NCBI GenBank assembly: GCA_945910005.1
Contig: OX246746.1
Coordinates: 12,874,563-12,938,562, forward strand
DNA: 64,000 nt
Reading direction: 5' to 3'
Origin: Isoperla grammatica
Lineage: Eukaryota > Arthropoda > Insecta > Plecoptera > Perlodidae
The notes beneath the pieces were generated by a model, which saw nothing but the letters and a program-made list of their open reading frames with translations, searched no databases and was not told the origin of the DNA. Shown piece after piece: positions 26,501-38,240 of this stretch. Position 1 is the first letter of the stretch. The number at the start of each line of letters is the position of its first letter. Made by a program: the position numbers and the translations under genes.

Positions 26501-29500
26501 GAGCAGTGGTGACTCACTCTGAAAAATGATGGATGAATTATACAACATACATTGATCATTCAATTTTCATAATCTGGTCGACATCCACATATGTGAAATT
26601 GCTTGAAGTAGTATTTGTCACCCAAATAGGCATTATGTGATTTATTTGCAGGTGTGATAGAACATAACACATGTTTCTTCTTATCTTAACCTTAACAATC
26701 AGCAAAAACAATGACAGTATAATTAATTTTAGGTGCCATTTAATTATTCCTTGAACTTGATTGCTTGAACAAAATTTAAATATTAGTGTTAATTAGTGTT
26801 AGTGTTAGTGTTAAATATTGCTGTGGAAGATGTTATCACGAATTGAATATGAAACAAAGTAAATTTAAAACATGATAATAATTAAATATTACACTAAAAT
26901 AAAAGATAACAAATTCATAAATAAAAATAAATAACAAAAATATTTCCACGAAATCCAGCTTGCTAACAATTGTCTAATAAGCTGAACATGTTTTGTTCCA
27001 TGTATTTTAATTAATGAAATTTCATTTAAATAAAATAGAAACTAACATATTTAAGAAATAGTGGTACTGAAACACACAATTTTTAACTTTGATTTGTACC
27101 TTTAATATGAATTAAATTACTAGAAGTAGAAGATAATCTTCCAGGGTGGGGAGGGGACTTAATACCTCAGCTTTGAAAGCTGTGCCATTCTGTAATCAAG
27201 GTACCAGGTAGTTGACTTACCATTCCAAGAAATACAGAGGCAGCTGCATTGACTGATTCACACACAGTCGTTCCCATTGATATTTGCAAGAGCCACCCTA
27301 GTTTCAATACCAGCCACTGTATGGCACCCCAGTAGAACAGAATATGGAGCATAAAGCTGAAGAAGAATATCACAGGCAACACCTATAGGGGGAGAAATCA
27401 AAATATCATTAGGTTCAACTTCAAAACAGATAAAAGTAGGGCTGGGCTATGACTATGACATACCACTCAATTATCGATATCGTGGCAAAATTTCGATATC
27501 GATATCGATAAAAATAATACACTGATTTGATCATCTCCCACTTTGTAGAGACAACAATGAAAATCCAACTATTTTATACACTAATGTATTATTACTATTA
27601 TTTATTGATTATAATGCACATTTTTCTGGAGACAAAATTGATTACTATAAGGGCAACGTATTGTAAATTTAATGCAGAAGGTAGAAAACAGATTTTTTTG
27701 TTCTGTTTTTGCTTCAGTTCATACATTGAACATTTTAAATTTTGAATTGCAGTTTAATTTCTTTTTTCGATATTTCGATATTCAAATAAAATATCAATAT
27801 CGAAAAAGTCGTGACATATCGATATCGAATCGAAATATCGATATTCTTGCCCAGGCCTAGATAAAAGAAGATTAATCAAATTAAATTGCGTATACGTACT
27901 TGGAATGCAAAAGTATTGTACTCGTAAACTAGTACATCTCCATAAACGAACGCCGACCCATTGTATGAGTATGATAAGAAGAGTGAGACTTTGTCACCGA
28001 TACATTGGAAGATCTGGCGCCCCACTGACCAGCGGATTGTTAACAGACCGAAGAGGAACTGCAAACTGAGGCCCCAAAACACCGGCCGCCATCGTATCTA
28101 AGCATTCAAAGTTACCGGTACAATCACTACATATATTGTAGAAGCATGTTAACATGGTGAATGTATTAATCTTAGTCTAATTTATCAAATATTCATTGAA
28201 CTTGACTGAATGATACATCGACTTATTGAAAACGACCCAAACTTTAAAAAAATTGGTCGGGTGTTTCGAGTGAAAATTTAAAAACTTAGTACTGACTTTT
28301 TCCATGCTCCTTGAGAATACATTTGTTCATCAGCTAACTATTCACAAATAATTGTATCTGTGTTCTAACTTTTGTTACGTTACAAAGTTTTGATTTGGGT
28401 ACATGTTTCGTACTGACAGACGGAAAAATTCACACACCAATGCCAGTTACATAGTTATTGTTCAGAATAGTTGAGTGATTAATGTATAAGGTGTTTTTTA
28501 TGGAACATACAAAAATTCAGTTCTCAATTTTTAAATTTGCACTCGGAACTTAGTGTAGGCCTACACGTATTATTTTGTTTTGCTATGAGTGATATGATAC
28601 CTTTCATTCAGCTATGTTTCATGAATATTTGAGAAATAAGACGAAGATCAATGTAGATAAAACTTGAGTGTATTCGTATTTACTATTTACCTGTCCCGGA
28701 TGTTTTGAGAATATGAACCCAAGGAACATGATTACGACAAGTCCGAGGAAAGAGATGAGTCTAGCTCTGTTGTCAGCGGTGTCGATAATAAGAAACGCTG
28801 CCAACGCGGCCAGAGGTACGAGATAGACTATGCCTCTCACCAACACACTGAAACATAACAACATACATATATATTGTAGGTATCCTTCTTTTAAAGGGGT
28901 ATTTACTATTTAGGGAAAAAAGCAAACAAAAAATCATTTGTAGGTATACTCATGCATGAAAAATAAATATATATAAGTAAAAAAAAAGTGTTGCCATCTC
29001 AAAAAGAAAGAAGAATTTTTTTTTCGACAGTTATTTTTCTTATAAGAATAATCATGTTCAGGATTTTCACCCCTGAGCAACAATACAAAGAAGTAAAGCA
29101 GACATAAAGAAAAGAATAAATACTGCACATCTTTGAATCACTTCTTCCCAAACATTAAATTTGCTTTGGCATGTTGCCTTTGGTTATGTAATGGTGGTTT
29201 GGTGTAATAAATGTTTCAATGAATGAATGTTCCCATAACCAGCAATGTCATTATGATTGTAAACATATTATTTTCCTAAATTTGAAGATAGAGTTTGAGA
29301 ATCCTGGCTGAAACTTCTTATAGATGCCATTGAGTATAGTATTGATTATAAGGTATATTCAATATTGTACACTCATAAAAGCAAAACTTGGGCTACTTAC
29401 CTTGATTTCCACAATCGGTCCCAAAGCTTTTCAATTGGTTCTAAAATGTAGCGGTATATTGTTTTTCCAAAAAATCGTTTTATAACTAGGAAATAAATTA

Positions 29501-32164
29501 GGCAAATGTAAATGATGCTCAATAAAATTATAAGCATTCCAAATCCATCGCACCATTTAAAGTCACAATCACCTGAAAGAAGAATAAACCTAATATCAAT
29601 CCACATTCAGTCACAATAGTTGAAAATAATCTCCAAACGCCAAAAATGGGGAAACTGGATTCTAGAAAGTGCTCAGAAGTGAAAACAAATTACTATCACA
29701 GATAACTAATTATACACTTCGATTGTACAATCTGTTATCTGTGGTACTACTATAAAAATGCTATATTGCACACTTGTAATAAAGAAGAATTATATTGGAA
29801 CTGGCTTCCCCTTCGGGCATGATATGAAAACACTTACCATTATCTTTCCAATAAAGTATTGCAAACACCAAGTATATGACCACACCAGCGTTCAAAGCAA
29901 CAAGTAAAAAGTTCGAAATAAATGTTTTGTATTTTTTTACGGTACGGCCAACAGCTTTCCAAAACGCTTCGACAGCTCTTGATACGATATCCTGCTTTCC
30001 TCGAGGAATTGTGTGTAAGGAATTATTGTCCTGAACTTTTGGGGATAATTCCGTCGGAACAGTCCATACAGTGGAGCTTTCATCTTCATTTGGTGTTGTT
30101 CTTCTTCTCGTTAATTGATGATTTTCTGTACCGGCAGCCTGGAAACATGTGGGATTTATAATCAGAGCTACATTGACTACATTCCTGATTACCAAAATTG
30201 TAATTTAAAAAGTAAACTAAATACTGAACTCCACAACAATGTAACTGATGTGTTAGATCAGTTCCTAAAGCGGTCGCATACCCTTGTTTTACGCAAATGA
30301 AACAATTTTTATATTAATTACAAAAATCCTACCATGTAATGCCTGTTTTTGAACTAACTTATAGTGGGAAAAGCTGTTAACATGACACAATGCTATGTAG
30401 GTAGCTATTACCTTGTTTAATAGCAACGACGATTATTGTAAGGCCTGTAAGGCCATTGATTTTGAACCGCTACTTCAACCCCAACGTCGAGGCCATTCTT
30501 CGAGGGGGGGGGGGGGGGGGGGAAGAGTCGAGAAAAACTATATCTTTGTGGAGAAGGCACAAACTCTCCGAAACGTCGGGCTATGTTCGAACCATCTCAC
30601 CTGCTCATTCTTTATCACGTGACAATTCCCAAAAATCAGCTATGAACATGATCTACATGATGCAATGGACTTTGACCTTATATCGTGTATTTCTTGATTA
30701 GTTGAAAAAAAATGAATTTGACTGTGTACATCTGTTTCTGCTTTATGTGGGGTGTTATAACTTAAGCAGCCCGCGTACAAAAGAGATATCTTATTTTCTT
30801 ATATTTACGTGCAATTTATGGTTAATATTTAATTGTGTGTAATACTCATAATGCATACAAACACTGCTCAAAATATTGTGTAAAAAATGAAAATGAGAAT
30901 GAAATTATCATATGGAAAAACCATGATTATGAACGTGCATCGACATACTTGCCACAATAAAACAATAAGTGGCACGCTGTCTGCGGTGGCTTATGCGGTT
31001 GGGGCACAGGTCTCAAGCGTGCGTCACTACGTGTATGGGTTTGAATCCCGTACAAGGGATGTGGTTTTGTAATTTTCCTTCATCTTCACGTAAACCTCTT
31101 AGCTGTCTCGAATAGCATGATTGTGAGCAATAATAATAATAACAGTGAAGAATAGCAAGAATCGGCATCATAGTAAAAACTGAATCCCCAATCCAAATAA
31201 GAGCATTTTCTGTTCGTAGGACTTTACATAAAACATTTATATTACTCGTATTTCTGAATAAATACACCAGGATTTGAAAGCGTTAGTTTGTGTCTTGGTT
31301 TCCACATTTCAAACACATTCAATGAATCGCCCGAGAATCTTGTTGTTCATTGAAAGACTTATGATATTAATCGCAGAAGATAATCTACCTACGTAGCCTT
31401 CAAGCAATCAGTGGATAGTGATTAAAAGGTTTTGTTTGTCACTAAGTTGTTGCTCGGTCAATGGCGCCTGGAGCCAACAATTTCAAGATCACCATTTATC
31501 AATAGAAATGTCACCACTTCTCATATGTTGCAAGTTATTCGGTGTACCGACAATATTTCACTTGTCCCATCAATAAACGTATACGTAGAGCGCGACTGAT
31601 TATTACTCAGCCCTCGGTTCAAATTCAGGACCTGGGTTCGAGTTCCAGTACGGACAGGTTTCAACATCCGACTTTTTATCGCAACAAATTTGATTATTCG
31701 TTTTCTGTGACTTTCTAACCCGCTATATAAAATACATATACATGAATAGGGCGACCGAAAGAAATAATTTAAACTAAAACGATCGTCATCAAAAAAATTC
31801 AAGGTATATTTAGATGACAATTTCATTGTTACAACAATAACACAAATGCTATTCATATTTTTATTTGTGCGACTTCTTTCTTTGACATTATAACAGGTTT
31901 GGGTAAAATGTCTTCTTCTCATTTTAATGCAAAATATTATTAAACTCCTCGACTGTTTTGTATAGTTACGAATGAACCAAAATTTCAGTTCGTCACAAAT
32001 GAGAATTAGAAGGGCACACATCACGTTTAGTAAATATTTGCCCCATGCACACGCTGTCGTCGGAGGGGAAAGAATGGAGAGAATGGACTTACCGGTACCT
32101 CCGTGAGTTGCACGTTGCCATCTCCATCTTCTATCAGGAACGTGGGGTTGCTAACACCGGACAT
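23593..32164 (-). CDS. SLC28A: Concentrative nucleoside transporter (SLC28/CNT family)
   Basis: Twelve minus-strand exons join in frame: 32093-32164, 29838-30138, 29401-29572, 28691-28847, 27900-28097, 27221-27382, 26425-26518, 25488-25647, 24999-25167, 24480-24638, 24003-24183 and 23593-23678. They total 1911 nt, 636 aa, in the range of animal CNTs (about 650). All junctions are GT-AG and all phases agree. CNTs are plasma-membrane sodium- (or proton-) coupled nucleoside importers. Evidence: a hydrophilic N-terminus of about 95 residues, TM1 at about 97-120, the [10 protein letters not shown] region near 130-140, the substrate/ion site GMSESPLLI (E356), then [13 protein letters not shown] and SAPASL, the family signature (G/A)xKxxxNEFVA(Y/M/F) as [12 protein letters not shown] at 524-535, and TYALCGFAN at 556-564. 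The start [10 protein letters not shown] is the only ATG that keeps exon 2 in frame. Introns hold two hAT-like MITEs and antisense SINE DNA. Substrate choice (purine or pyrimidine) cannot be told. Confidence 0.93.
24205..24385. repeat. Tandem duplication of about 86 bp in an SLC28 intron
   Basis: GGTTTCAACTCACAT..TTTACCACTCTTAG, CTTAGAGATACT and TTGACT-ATTGTG occur twice, at about 24231 and 24317. The two copies begin 22 bases upstream (minus-strand sense) of the exon starting at 24183, so they sit near its branch-point region. Confidence 0.8.
25225..25300. repeat. Fragment of a dispersed repeat family
   Basis: TATCTCAAGAATGCTTCATGACATCGAAAT followed by CAGCGTGGTTTTGTAA resembles stretches at about 1750-1815, 33240-33310 and both arms of the inverted repeat at 48.37-48.77 kb. 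Only a short, diverged piece is left. Confidence 0.5.
25716..26128. mobile_element. hAT-type MITE, 413 bp, with 8-bp target duplication
   Basis: Ends are TAGGGCTGCCCAACGATA and, inverted, CGATATCGTTGGGCAGCCCTG. The flanks are ATAATAAC at 25708-25715 and 26129-26136, a perfect 8-bp duplication as made by hAT transposases. Both subterminal parts are packed with ATCGATATCG palindromes. No transposase is encoded. It lies in the SLC28 intron between exons 26425-26518 and 25488-25647. Confidence 0.92.
26137..26345 (-). mobile_element. tRNA-derived SINE copy, antisense
   Basis: On the minus strand it reads AACTCCGTGGTAACGAGCG (A-box region), GGGTTCGATTCCC (B box), GGTTTTACTCAATCATAAGG and CACTGGGATCTAG, ending in GTCACCTGAAGAGGGGAGG. 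It abuts the MITE target site at 26136. Ends are approximate. Confidence 0.65.
27437..27859. mobile_element. hAT-type MITE, 423 bp, with 8-bp target duplication
   Basis: Ends are TAGGGCTGGGC and inverted GCCCAGGCCTA. The flanks are GATAAAAG at 27429-27436 and 27860-27867, a perfect 8-bp duplication. Subterminal regions carry TATCGATATCGATA-type palindromes on both sides. The inside is AT-rich and noncoding. It lies in the SLC28 intron between exons 27900-28097 and 27221-27382. Confidence 0.9.
30506..30522. repeat. Poly-G run in SLC28 intron 1
   Basis: An uninterrupted run of about 17 G. It lies in the intron between 30139 and 32092. Its length is likely unstable in sequencing and assembly. 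Confidence 0.8.
30960..31075 (+). mobile_element. tRNA-like SINE fragment of a second type
   Basis: GTGGCTTATGCGGTTGGGG (A-box-like) followed 40 bases later by GGGTTTGAATCCCGTAC (B-box-like). The body differs from the main SINE family of the window. A related antisense B-box stretch (GGTTCGAGTTCC) is near 31635. A decayed tRNA pseudogene is an alternative. Confidence 0.45.
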
Positions 32165-32204
32165 GTTGCAACTACTGAAGCATTCAAGAGCAGCCAACTC
32201 CGCT
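32093..32204 (-). promoter_or_regulatory. SLC28 first coding exon with 40-nt 5' leader
   Basis: A TATAGCAG acceptor (minus strand) ends at 32205, followed by 40 untranslated bases, the ATG at 32164-32162, 24 codons and the donor GTAAGTCC at 32092. The acceptor implies at least one upstream noncoding exon. Confidence 0.6.
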
Positions 32205-32499
32205 CTGCTATAGTACCATACGGCTCGTCAGATCTTCAACTTGCAAACAATTCAAAATAACAAAAACTATTTCTTATCTTCTTAATTTGATAAGATTAAA
32301 AATTTGCTGCTACTATTTCAACGATTAGGAACAATTATTTGACATGCCACTTAGATATTATAATATCAGTAGCTGTACTGATTAGAATGCAAAAATATCT
32401 CAACATGGGTGCTTGAACCATTGGCCATGGGGAAAAGCTCGAGATTATATTGTACAATGATCGATAATAAAGAAAAAGGAAATAACATTATTTTGCAAT

Positions 32500-32640
32500 C
32501 TTATATGACTCAAGCCCAGTATTCGCCTTATGATTGAGGAAAACATGAAAAATATAACGCTCGTCAGGATTCCCGGTGACCGGAATCCATCCGAAAACCT
32601 CCTGAACTACTCTACCGTGGTCCCCTATTAGGCAGAAGGG
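32500..32640 (-). mobile_element. tRNA-derived SINE copy, antisense
   Basis: The minus strand reads AATCCTGACGAGCG, GTTTTCCTCAATCATAAGGCGAATACTGGGC, the body of the main SINE family. The tRNA-like head is badly decayed. It lies in the 5' intron of SLC28. Confidence 0.6.
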
Positions 32641-33197
32641 TAATCGCACTATATAAAACAACCATGATTAAAATACTTGAAACTTTTTAATTACTAACGA
32701 GACCACATCTTATTCGTTTATCATTTATTCAATACTGTCTACCGTTCTCAAGATTTTACTAAACATACATTAATTTTGCGTGATTTCTATAGTGAGACTC
32801 CTTTGCCGTTAACAGCCTCCATAATATTATTCAATCAACATAGCTAAATAATGAAGCAATTTGTTTGCTTCATATCCCACTAGGAAACATCATGCATACA
32901 TTATGATGCACGCACGCTTGCACCAAGCTGTCAAAACACACGGCTGTACTAAGCCTCGCATATAGTAAGTACTGGAGATCTATCCACTGACTGCAACAAG
33001 AATGTCGTGACATTAGCTTGAAGCGAAAGTGATTTCACAGTAGTATGCCGCATTCCTTCGGTATTCGCACGTCTACAGTGTATTGTACATGAGGTTACCT
33101 GAAAACATTGTTATTTGCGCAAACATTTTTGTACGGTTAATTATCGACATCATTTTGTATATTTCTAAAATATTCCTAAAGGCAAACATAAATGTTA

Positions 33198-33345
33198 GAA
33201 GGCGGGACTCCCGGTATTAATATCCCACGAAATTTTCATTTTTTAAATTATATCTCGAGATGTACTCGAAATCAAAAATCTGAGTCTATAGTGGACTGTG
33301 GTTTGGTAAGCCTTACAGACTGAATGATCAGTATATCAAATGTTA
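33198..33345. repeat. Dispersed repeat copy related to 1.7 and 48.4 kb
   Basis: GAAATTTTCATTTTTTAAATTATATCTCGAGATG, GAAATCAAAAATCT and ACTGTGGTTTGGTAAGCC match in order the arms of the inverted-repeat element at 48.37-48.77 kb. It probably represents one arm of that family. Confidence 0.6.
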
Positions 33346-33680
33346 TAGTTTGGGGTTTGTTATTTTGATTTAATCCATAATTGGTAATACAAAATTCCAT
33401 ACAAATAACAGTTGTACTGATTATAATGTTAGATACATAATGTTAGCATTCAGTAGGGCTGACCAAAAGAACGTGCATTTTGTGGATAAGAGTTTCGATT
33501 TCGTGTAGGATTCCTGAAATTTAATTAAAAAATTAAAATGTTGATGTGTTTTAAACGTGAGACCCAACCCCGGCGAACCTAATCTTTTCCATTGTCCACG
33601 ATTATCTCCATTCTCGTTGTACATTCTCGTTTTGTCTGACATCGGTCCCGCCAATTTTTGATAATTTAACACCTACTTAC

Positions 33681-33837
33681 CCCACTCGTCGAACAGATTG
33701 ATCTGACTACAGAATGGATTACTCTGAACGATGTACTCTGAACTATACACGAACGTGTCCGAGTGATCGTCTGCAGAAACCGAACGAGGACAATACTCCT
33801 GGAGTAGTAGATCCGCAAGCGGAAGAAACCACACCAT
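33681..33837 (-). promoter_or_regulatory. Candidate upstream (5' UTR) exon of SLC28 with an upstream ORF
   Basis: On the minus strand an ATG at 33837 opens 52 codons (MVWFLPLADLLLQEYC...) ending at a strong donor, G|GTAAGTAG, at 33680. Joining it to the acceptor at 32205 would carry this frame past the SLC28 ATG in another frame and stop 23 codons later. It therefore cannot supply the SLC28 N-terminus, but could be a leader exon with an upstream ORF. A separate short gene, or chance, is possible. The exon's true 5' end is unknown. Confidence 0.35.
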
Positions 33838-34099
33838 GGAGGAAAACTATGTAATCCAATATTCCAATATCTTTGAGGAAAACTGAATCCACTGACGTAA
33901 GCTTGGTATAGTGACTCGATGTGCCTAGCGAGGTAGTATCGTCATAGATTATGTAATAGTGAAGTGATAGTGCGAGAGTGTTGGGGGGGTTGCCCTTACC
34001 GGAATCACCACTGCTAAATCACGCTCAAGGAATACAAAATTGCAGTATACAAATACCGAAGAACTGATCTTACTTAATATATCCTGCCCAGCTACACCA

Positions 34100-34345
34100 A
34101 TATCGGCTCAGTGGTAACACGCAGGATCTGTAATTCAGGAGGTCGCCGCGGTTCGTCTTCGGCCACCAGCAATCCTGACTGAAGGTTTTTACAAGGTTTT
34201 CCTCAGTCGTAAAGGTGAATTCTGGGATTGAGTCCTACTAACAGCCCTCGGACATTCCTTCCCAAGTATCCAAACACCCTAACATACCTAATTAGTCACT
34301 CTTCAGGTGTGTGTGATGTCACTACCGGTACTACTGTTTAGTCAA
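34100..34345 (+). mobile_element. tRNA-derived SINE copy
   Basis: TCGGCTCAGTGGTAACACG (A-box region) at 34103, a B-box-like CGGTTCGTC at 34149, CAATCCTGACTGAAGG, GTTTTCCTCAGTCG, GGGATTGAGTCCTACTAACAG and TTAGTCACTCTTCAGGTG. This is one of the fullest copies and shows the family's 3' tail. Confidence 0.75.
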
Positions 34346-36282
34346 CAAACGAAATAAATGGACGTATATATTTTTGACTTTATAGTATTGTCATGCATTT
34401 TATTGGTGGTGGGACACATCAGTACGACTGTACGAGTCATATACTGGGTGCACTAAACTGAAACAAGAAAACGGCAACATTTGATCACTCCACTATGAAA
34501 TATTGAATTCATTCATCTTGTTTAGAAAAACATGCAAGGTCAACTACGAAGTAAATAATAAATATTTATGCATTGTGGCGTAAAGAACAATGGATTCATC
34601 GTTGTAAATGGGAGCTGCATTTTTAAACAAATTGAGTTGCTCCAGTTTTCGACGAGGTAGGTATATTGCCCAACCGTGTCGCGGCTGCACTTAAAGTGCA
34701 CCAAGATTAGCTTGCAGTGTACGGAAGTGGATCAATCACACCGTATCAGAGCTACAACGGTCTTAGGTGGTTGCGTCAGTTAAAGAAGTGAGAACATATA
34801 ACTGATTGGCCTAAATGGAGGGATTTAATGATTATTTTGGCATTGTGCGATCTAACTGTCTTTCAATGCAGCATTGCTACGATAAGACGAGAATGCAAAA
34901 CGTATGCCTTGTTTGCCGCTGCTACAGACAAGAATATTGTGAATATTACGTTTGTTCAGTTCCTAATTTCTTCTAATAAAATGTAATTAAATACATATTT
35001 TAGTAAATGAAGCAACAACTTTTGACAATGTAGCCAACGATATTCTACAGTATTCGAACCAGCATTACAAATTCTGATGCAGGATGAGTTTAAATAAAAT
35101 GCCGGGGCGTTTATTTTTGATCTCATAATTTTATTAAGATGTAAAGTTATGATTGTATCAAATGCTTCAGTTATCTCCTGTAATGTCACGATTTTTATTG
35201 AAGTTTTGGGTAAATAAATCATAATTTAGATAATAATTTTGCTATAAAGACCTCAGTTATTATCATCGCCATTTTAGTACTGCGTTCACGCGTATTGAAT
35301 ATTTTCTAGCCAGGAATTAATCAACTGAAACTAATTCTCCAACATAACATAACTAATTTGAGCAGTTTCTGAGTTACCTTCATATTTTTTTTAAATTGTG
35401 TGAATCCACGACCTGTTCTTGGAACTGTGTGCCAACCATGCAGGACATTGGGAAATCCACGACATTCCTCACTTGATTCCATCGCCGATGTTCTCAAGGA
35501 CATTCTGACGATGAACGAATATCAGATCCTCCTTCTGTTGTTTTAATCGAGGATTATTAATTATTTATTACTAGATTGGATGTCTTTGCAATGTTTAAAT
35601 GGTATTCAATTGACGTATAATGTTAAATGTTATTATATTGATATAGTAGCTGATAAGCATTTAATTATTCCTTAGGTCTCTTCCTTTTTCTTTTCAATAA
35701 AAGTTATCTCGTTCCGAAGTTTTCTTTTGATGTTCTAGGGTAATCTATATTATTTTGTCTCTACTATTTTTGTTTTGTGTTTTTTATCATTGGTTTTCCT
35801 GTATATTGTGATTGATGTATTATCCTCATATTTAGTAAATTTGCTTTATCTAAACTAAATAGAATATGCATTGAATTAATTTTTTTGCAATGGCACTGTT
35901 TAAAATATAAAATATATGTAAAAATGCCGTCAATTTAGATTGACCAACGCATTTCCTTGGGAATTTCAGATTTGGGATAATCTAAGAGAAGGTGACAAGT
36001 GCAGTGCTGTGTACAACTAAAATGAATAGCTTTCAATTGCTACTTGCAAGATTACCTACAATCAGGAGCACTTCACTCCACGATAAGGATAAATGCATTA
36101 TATTTTATAAAGTTCTTGTGATCATTGTCGGGTACATATAACAAAACAATATAACGGCCATGGCAATCATATTAGTGTAAAAATAAATAGGGTCATCGAA
36201 AATGTACAATATATATTAAAGCACCCTATATAAAATTGTGTGTGTGGATTTTTGTCTGTGTCAAAACGTTACTAACATATTT

Positions 36283-36410
36283 CACTGAGGCGCGAGGATA
36301 CAGCTTATTTGGATAGATTGCGGGTTTGATTGCCGTCACTGGCAATCTAAACTTCAGACGTTATCGAAGTGTTTCGACTTTAGGGAAATCCTGGGACGAG
36401 ATAGGTACTA
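36283..36410 (+). mobile_element. Degenerate SINE copy
   Basis: A B-box-like GCGGGTTTGATTGCC at 36320, CACTGGCAATCT and GGAAATCCTGGGACGAG recall the main SINE family, but the A-box region and 3' half are eroded. Confidence 0.4.
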
Positions 36411-37043
36411 TACTATTTATACAATATTTATTCAATTCATATTTTCATTTTCAGAATTTGTTGCTTTAACTTGATTTTTACATTTTGAATCATGTTGATA
36501 TAACAATTAAGTTACCGGTACTAATGAAAATGCCAATACTTTTAGAACAGTTATTTGTCTGTACAATCTAAAAATAGGTAATCTTCTTACGTCTTAGCCT
36601 CACAGGGTCGTAGATAGATAGCACAGAATCATTTACAACGTGAACTGTTGTAACCCTTATCTTTCATTGAAGAAAACAAGCACATAAGTGTAACATTACA
36701 GAACCTGACAGAATGCAATGACTCCATAAACTATATTTAATAATGTTAAAACATAATAATCAAGAACCTTCACGACTGAAGTACCGATGCTAATCTGACT
36801 GAAGAGAGTCAAAACACTGTTTTCCCTATAACAGGGTCATGAATTGAATCTAGTTTCACAAGAAGACATAAAAAAAGATAATGCGACTGATAATATGACA
36901 TACAACGCGTGTTAATAATACCTGCTGGCTATAAAACACACACCGAGGTTATTGGGATAGCTCTTTAATTCAGTCGCATCGTATGAGACCCATTTAGAAT
37001 ATTTCAATGTAATTTCAATACTAATAAACCAAATCACCCCACA

Positions 37044-37531
37044 CAGGCGCGTAGGAACTCTAAATCAAGTGGGGGGGAAGAATTGTGAGCGCGAAGCGCG
37101 AATAAGTCGCGGAGTCTGGGGCGGAGCCCCAGCCGCCGGAGGCCTTTCGCCGAAGGCGAAACATTTTCTTGCTATATTAGTTATTTCTCGATTTTTAGGC
37201 TTAAATAAATACGTTTTGAGGGCCTTAACCCGCCCCTTCCCTAATTACGCCACTGACCTTCAAGCACCCATTCGCTTTTATTTTGTAATGCTACAAAGTG
37301 CAAACAAAGGCAGAGGAATTGTATCTTGTGACGCTCCTTGTCTTTCTCCTGGGCGTGGGGCCCTCTGTGTTTCTGCAATTCACTGGTGAAATATGAAATT
37401 TAGTTGGTGAATGTTTACCCGGGTATCCGTGTGGTATTGTATGTCGGGATGTGCCTAAAACGCTAAATTGGGTGGGTCACAGGAAAAAGTGGGGGGGGAA
37501 TCTCCCCCCCCCCCCCCGTCCTACGCGCCTG
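37044..37531. mobile_element. DNA transposon (nonautonomous), 488 bp, 8-bp target duplication
   Basis: Perfect 13-bp terminal inverted repeats CAGGCGCGTAGGA (37044-37056) and TCCTACGCGCCTG (37519-37531) are flanked by ACCCCACA at 37036-37043 and 37532-37539. Subterminal G and C runs oppose each other. Near the left end are short GC-rich hairpins: GCGCGAAGCGCG, CTGGGGCGGAGCCCCAG and CGCCGAAGGCG. The 106-residue ORF across it has no transposase motif. The target length fits hAT (or P-like) elements; its GC content differs sharply from its surroundings. Confidence 0.9.
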
Positions 37532-38049
37532 ACCCCACACTTCGAATCGAACCTTCTGTATTGGAAGCAGGAATAGACCACCTGGACCAACGAGCCACTC
37601 ATCAACCCTAATATTTAGCATGGGATGAAGTATGATACTCGCCTAAAATGTTACACGAAAAGGTATCCGGGCCGGGGCGGGTGGCAAAGGCTATCAGTGC
37701 ACCACTATCACTGGTTCACTAACGCACTAAACCATCAGTATTACGTCTAGCAGCATCCAGAGCTCACGGACTGTCAGACAGACACGTTTAACAGCCTCTC
37801 CAGTACAATTATTTGATTTGCATGTATAATCGAACTGCACGAAAGCTCACAGTAACAGAGTATTGCTGTGTAACCCAGGATACATTGCTAACACAATTTT
37901 GTATCTTCGCTTCGGTCTTACTTCATGCGCTGTTGTTTATTGGCAATTGTGTCGCCAGCCATCACGACCATAAGCTGAAGAGTAGACATTCCATAATAAA
38001 TAACAATGTTGGTGCGCGTTTTAGATATTAGATATAAACAGTGGAACAG

Positions 38050-38240
38050 GAGGCTATCAGCGGCAAAACGCGAGACTATCCGGGAGGTCGCTGGTACGAT
38101 ACCCACCAACTACAATCCTAACTGAAGATTTCTCCTGTCTTTCCACAATGGTATTGAATTCTAAGTAGTATAGTCAGACATTCCTTTCCAACAGTCCGAG
38201 CACAATACCTAGTTAGCATCCTGATGAGGGGTACGTCACG
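38050..38240 (+). mobile_element. tRNA-derived SINE copy
   Basis: GGCTATCAGCGGCAAAACGCG, GGGAGGTCGCTGGTACGAT (diverged B box), CAATCCTAACTGAAG, then ATTGAATTCTAAGTAGTATAG and CATTCCTTTCCAACAGTCCG match the family in order. Confidence 0.65.

Noticed and set aside
31521..32024. 167-residue minus-strand ORF between SLC28 exons
   Set aside because: It has no recognisable motif, crosses tRNA-like repeat sequence, and lies within the SLC28 intron; I see it as chance.
37069..37389. 106-residue ORF MGGKNCEREARISRG...
   Set aside because: It lies inside the 488-bp transposon with 13-bp inverted ends; its sequence comes from GC-rich hairpins, not a protein family.
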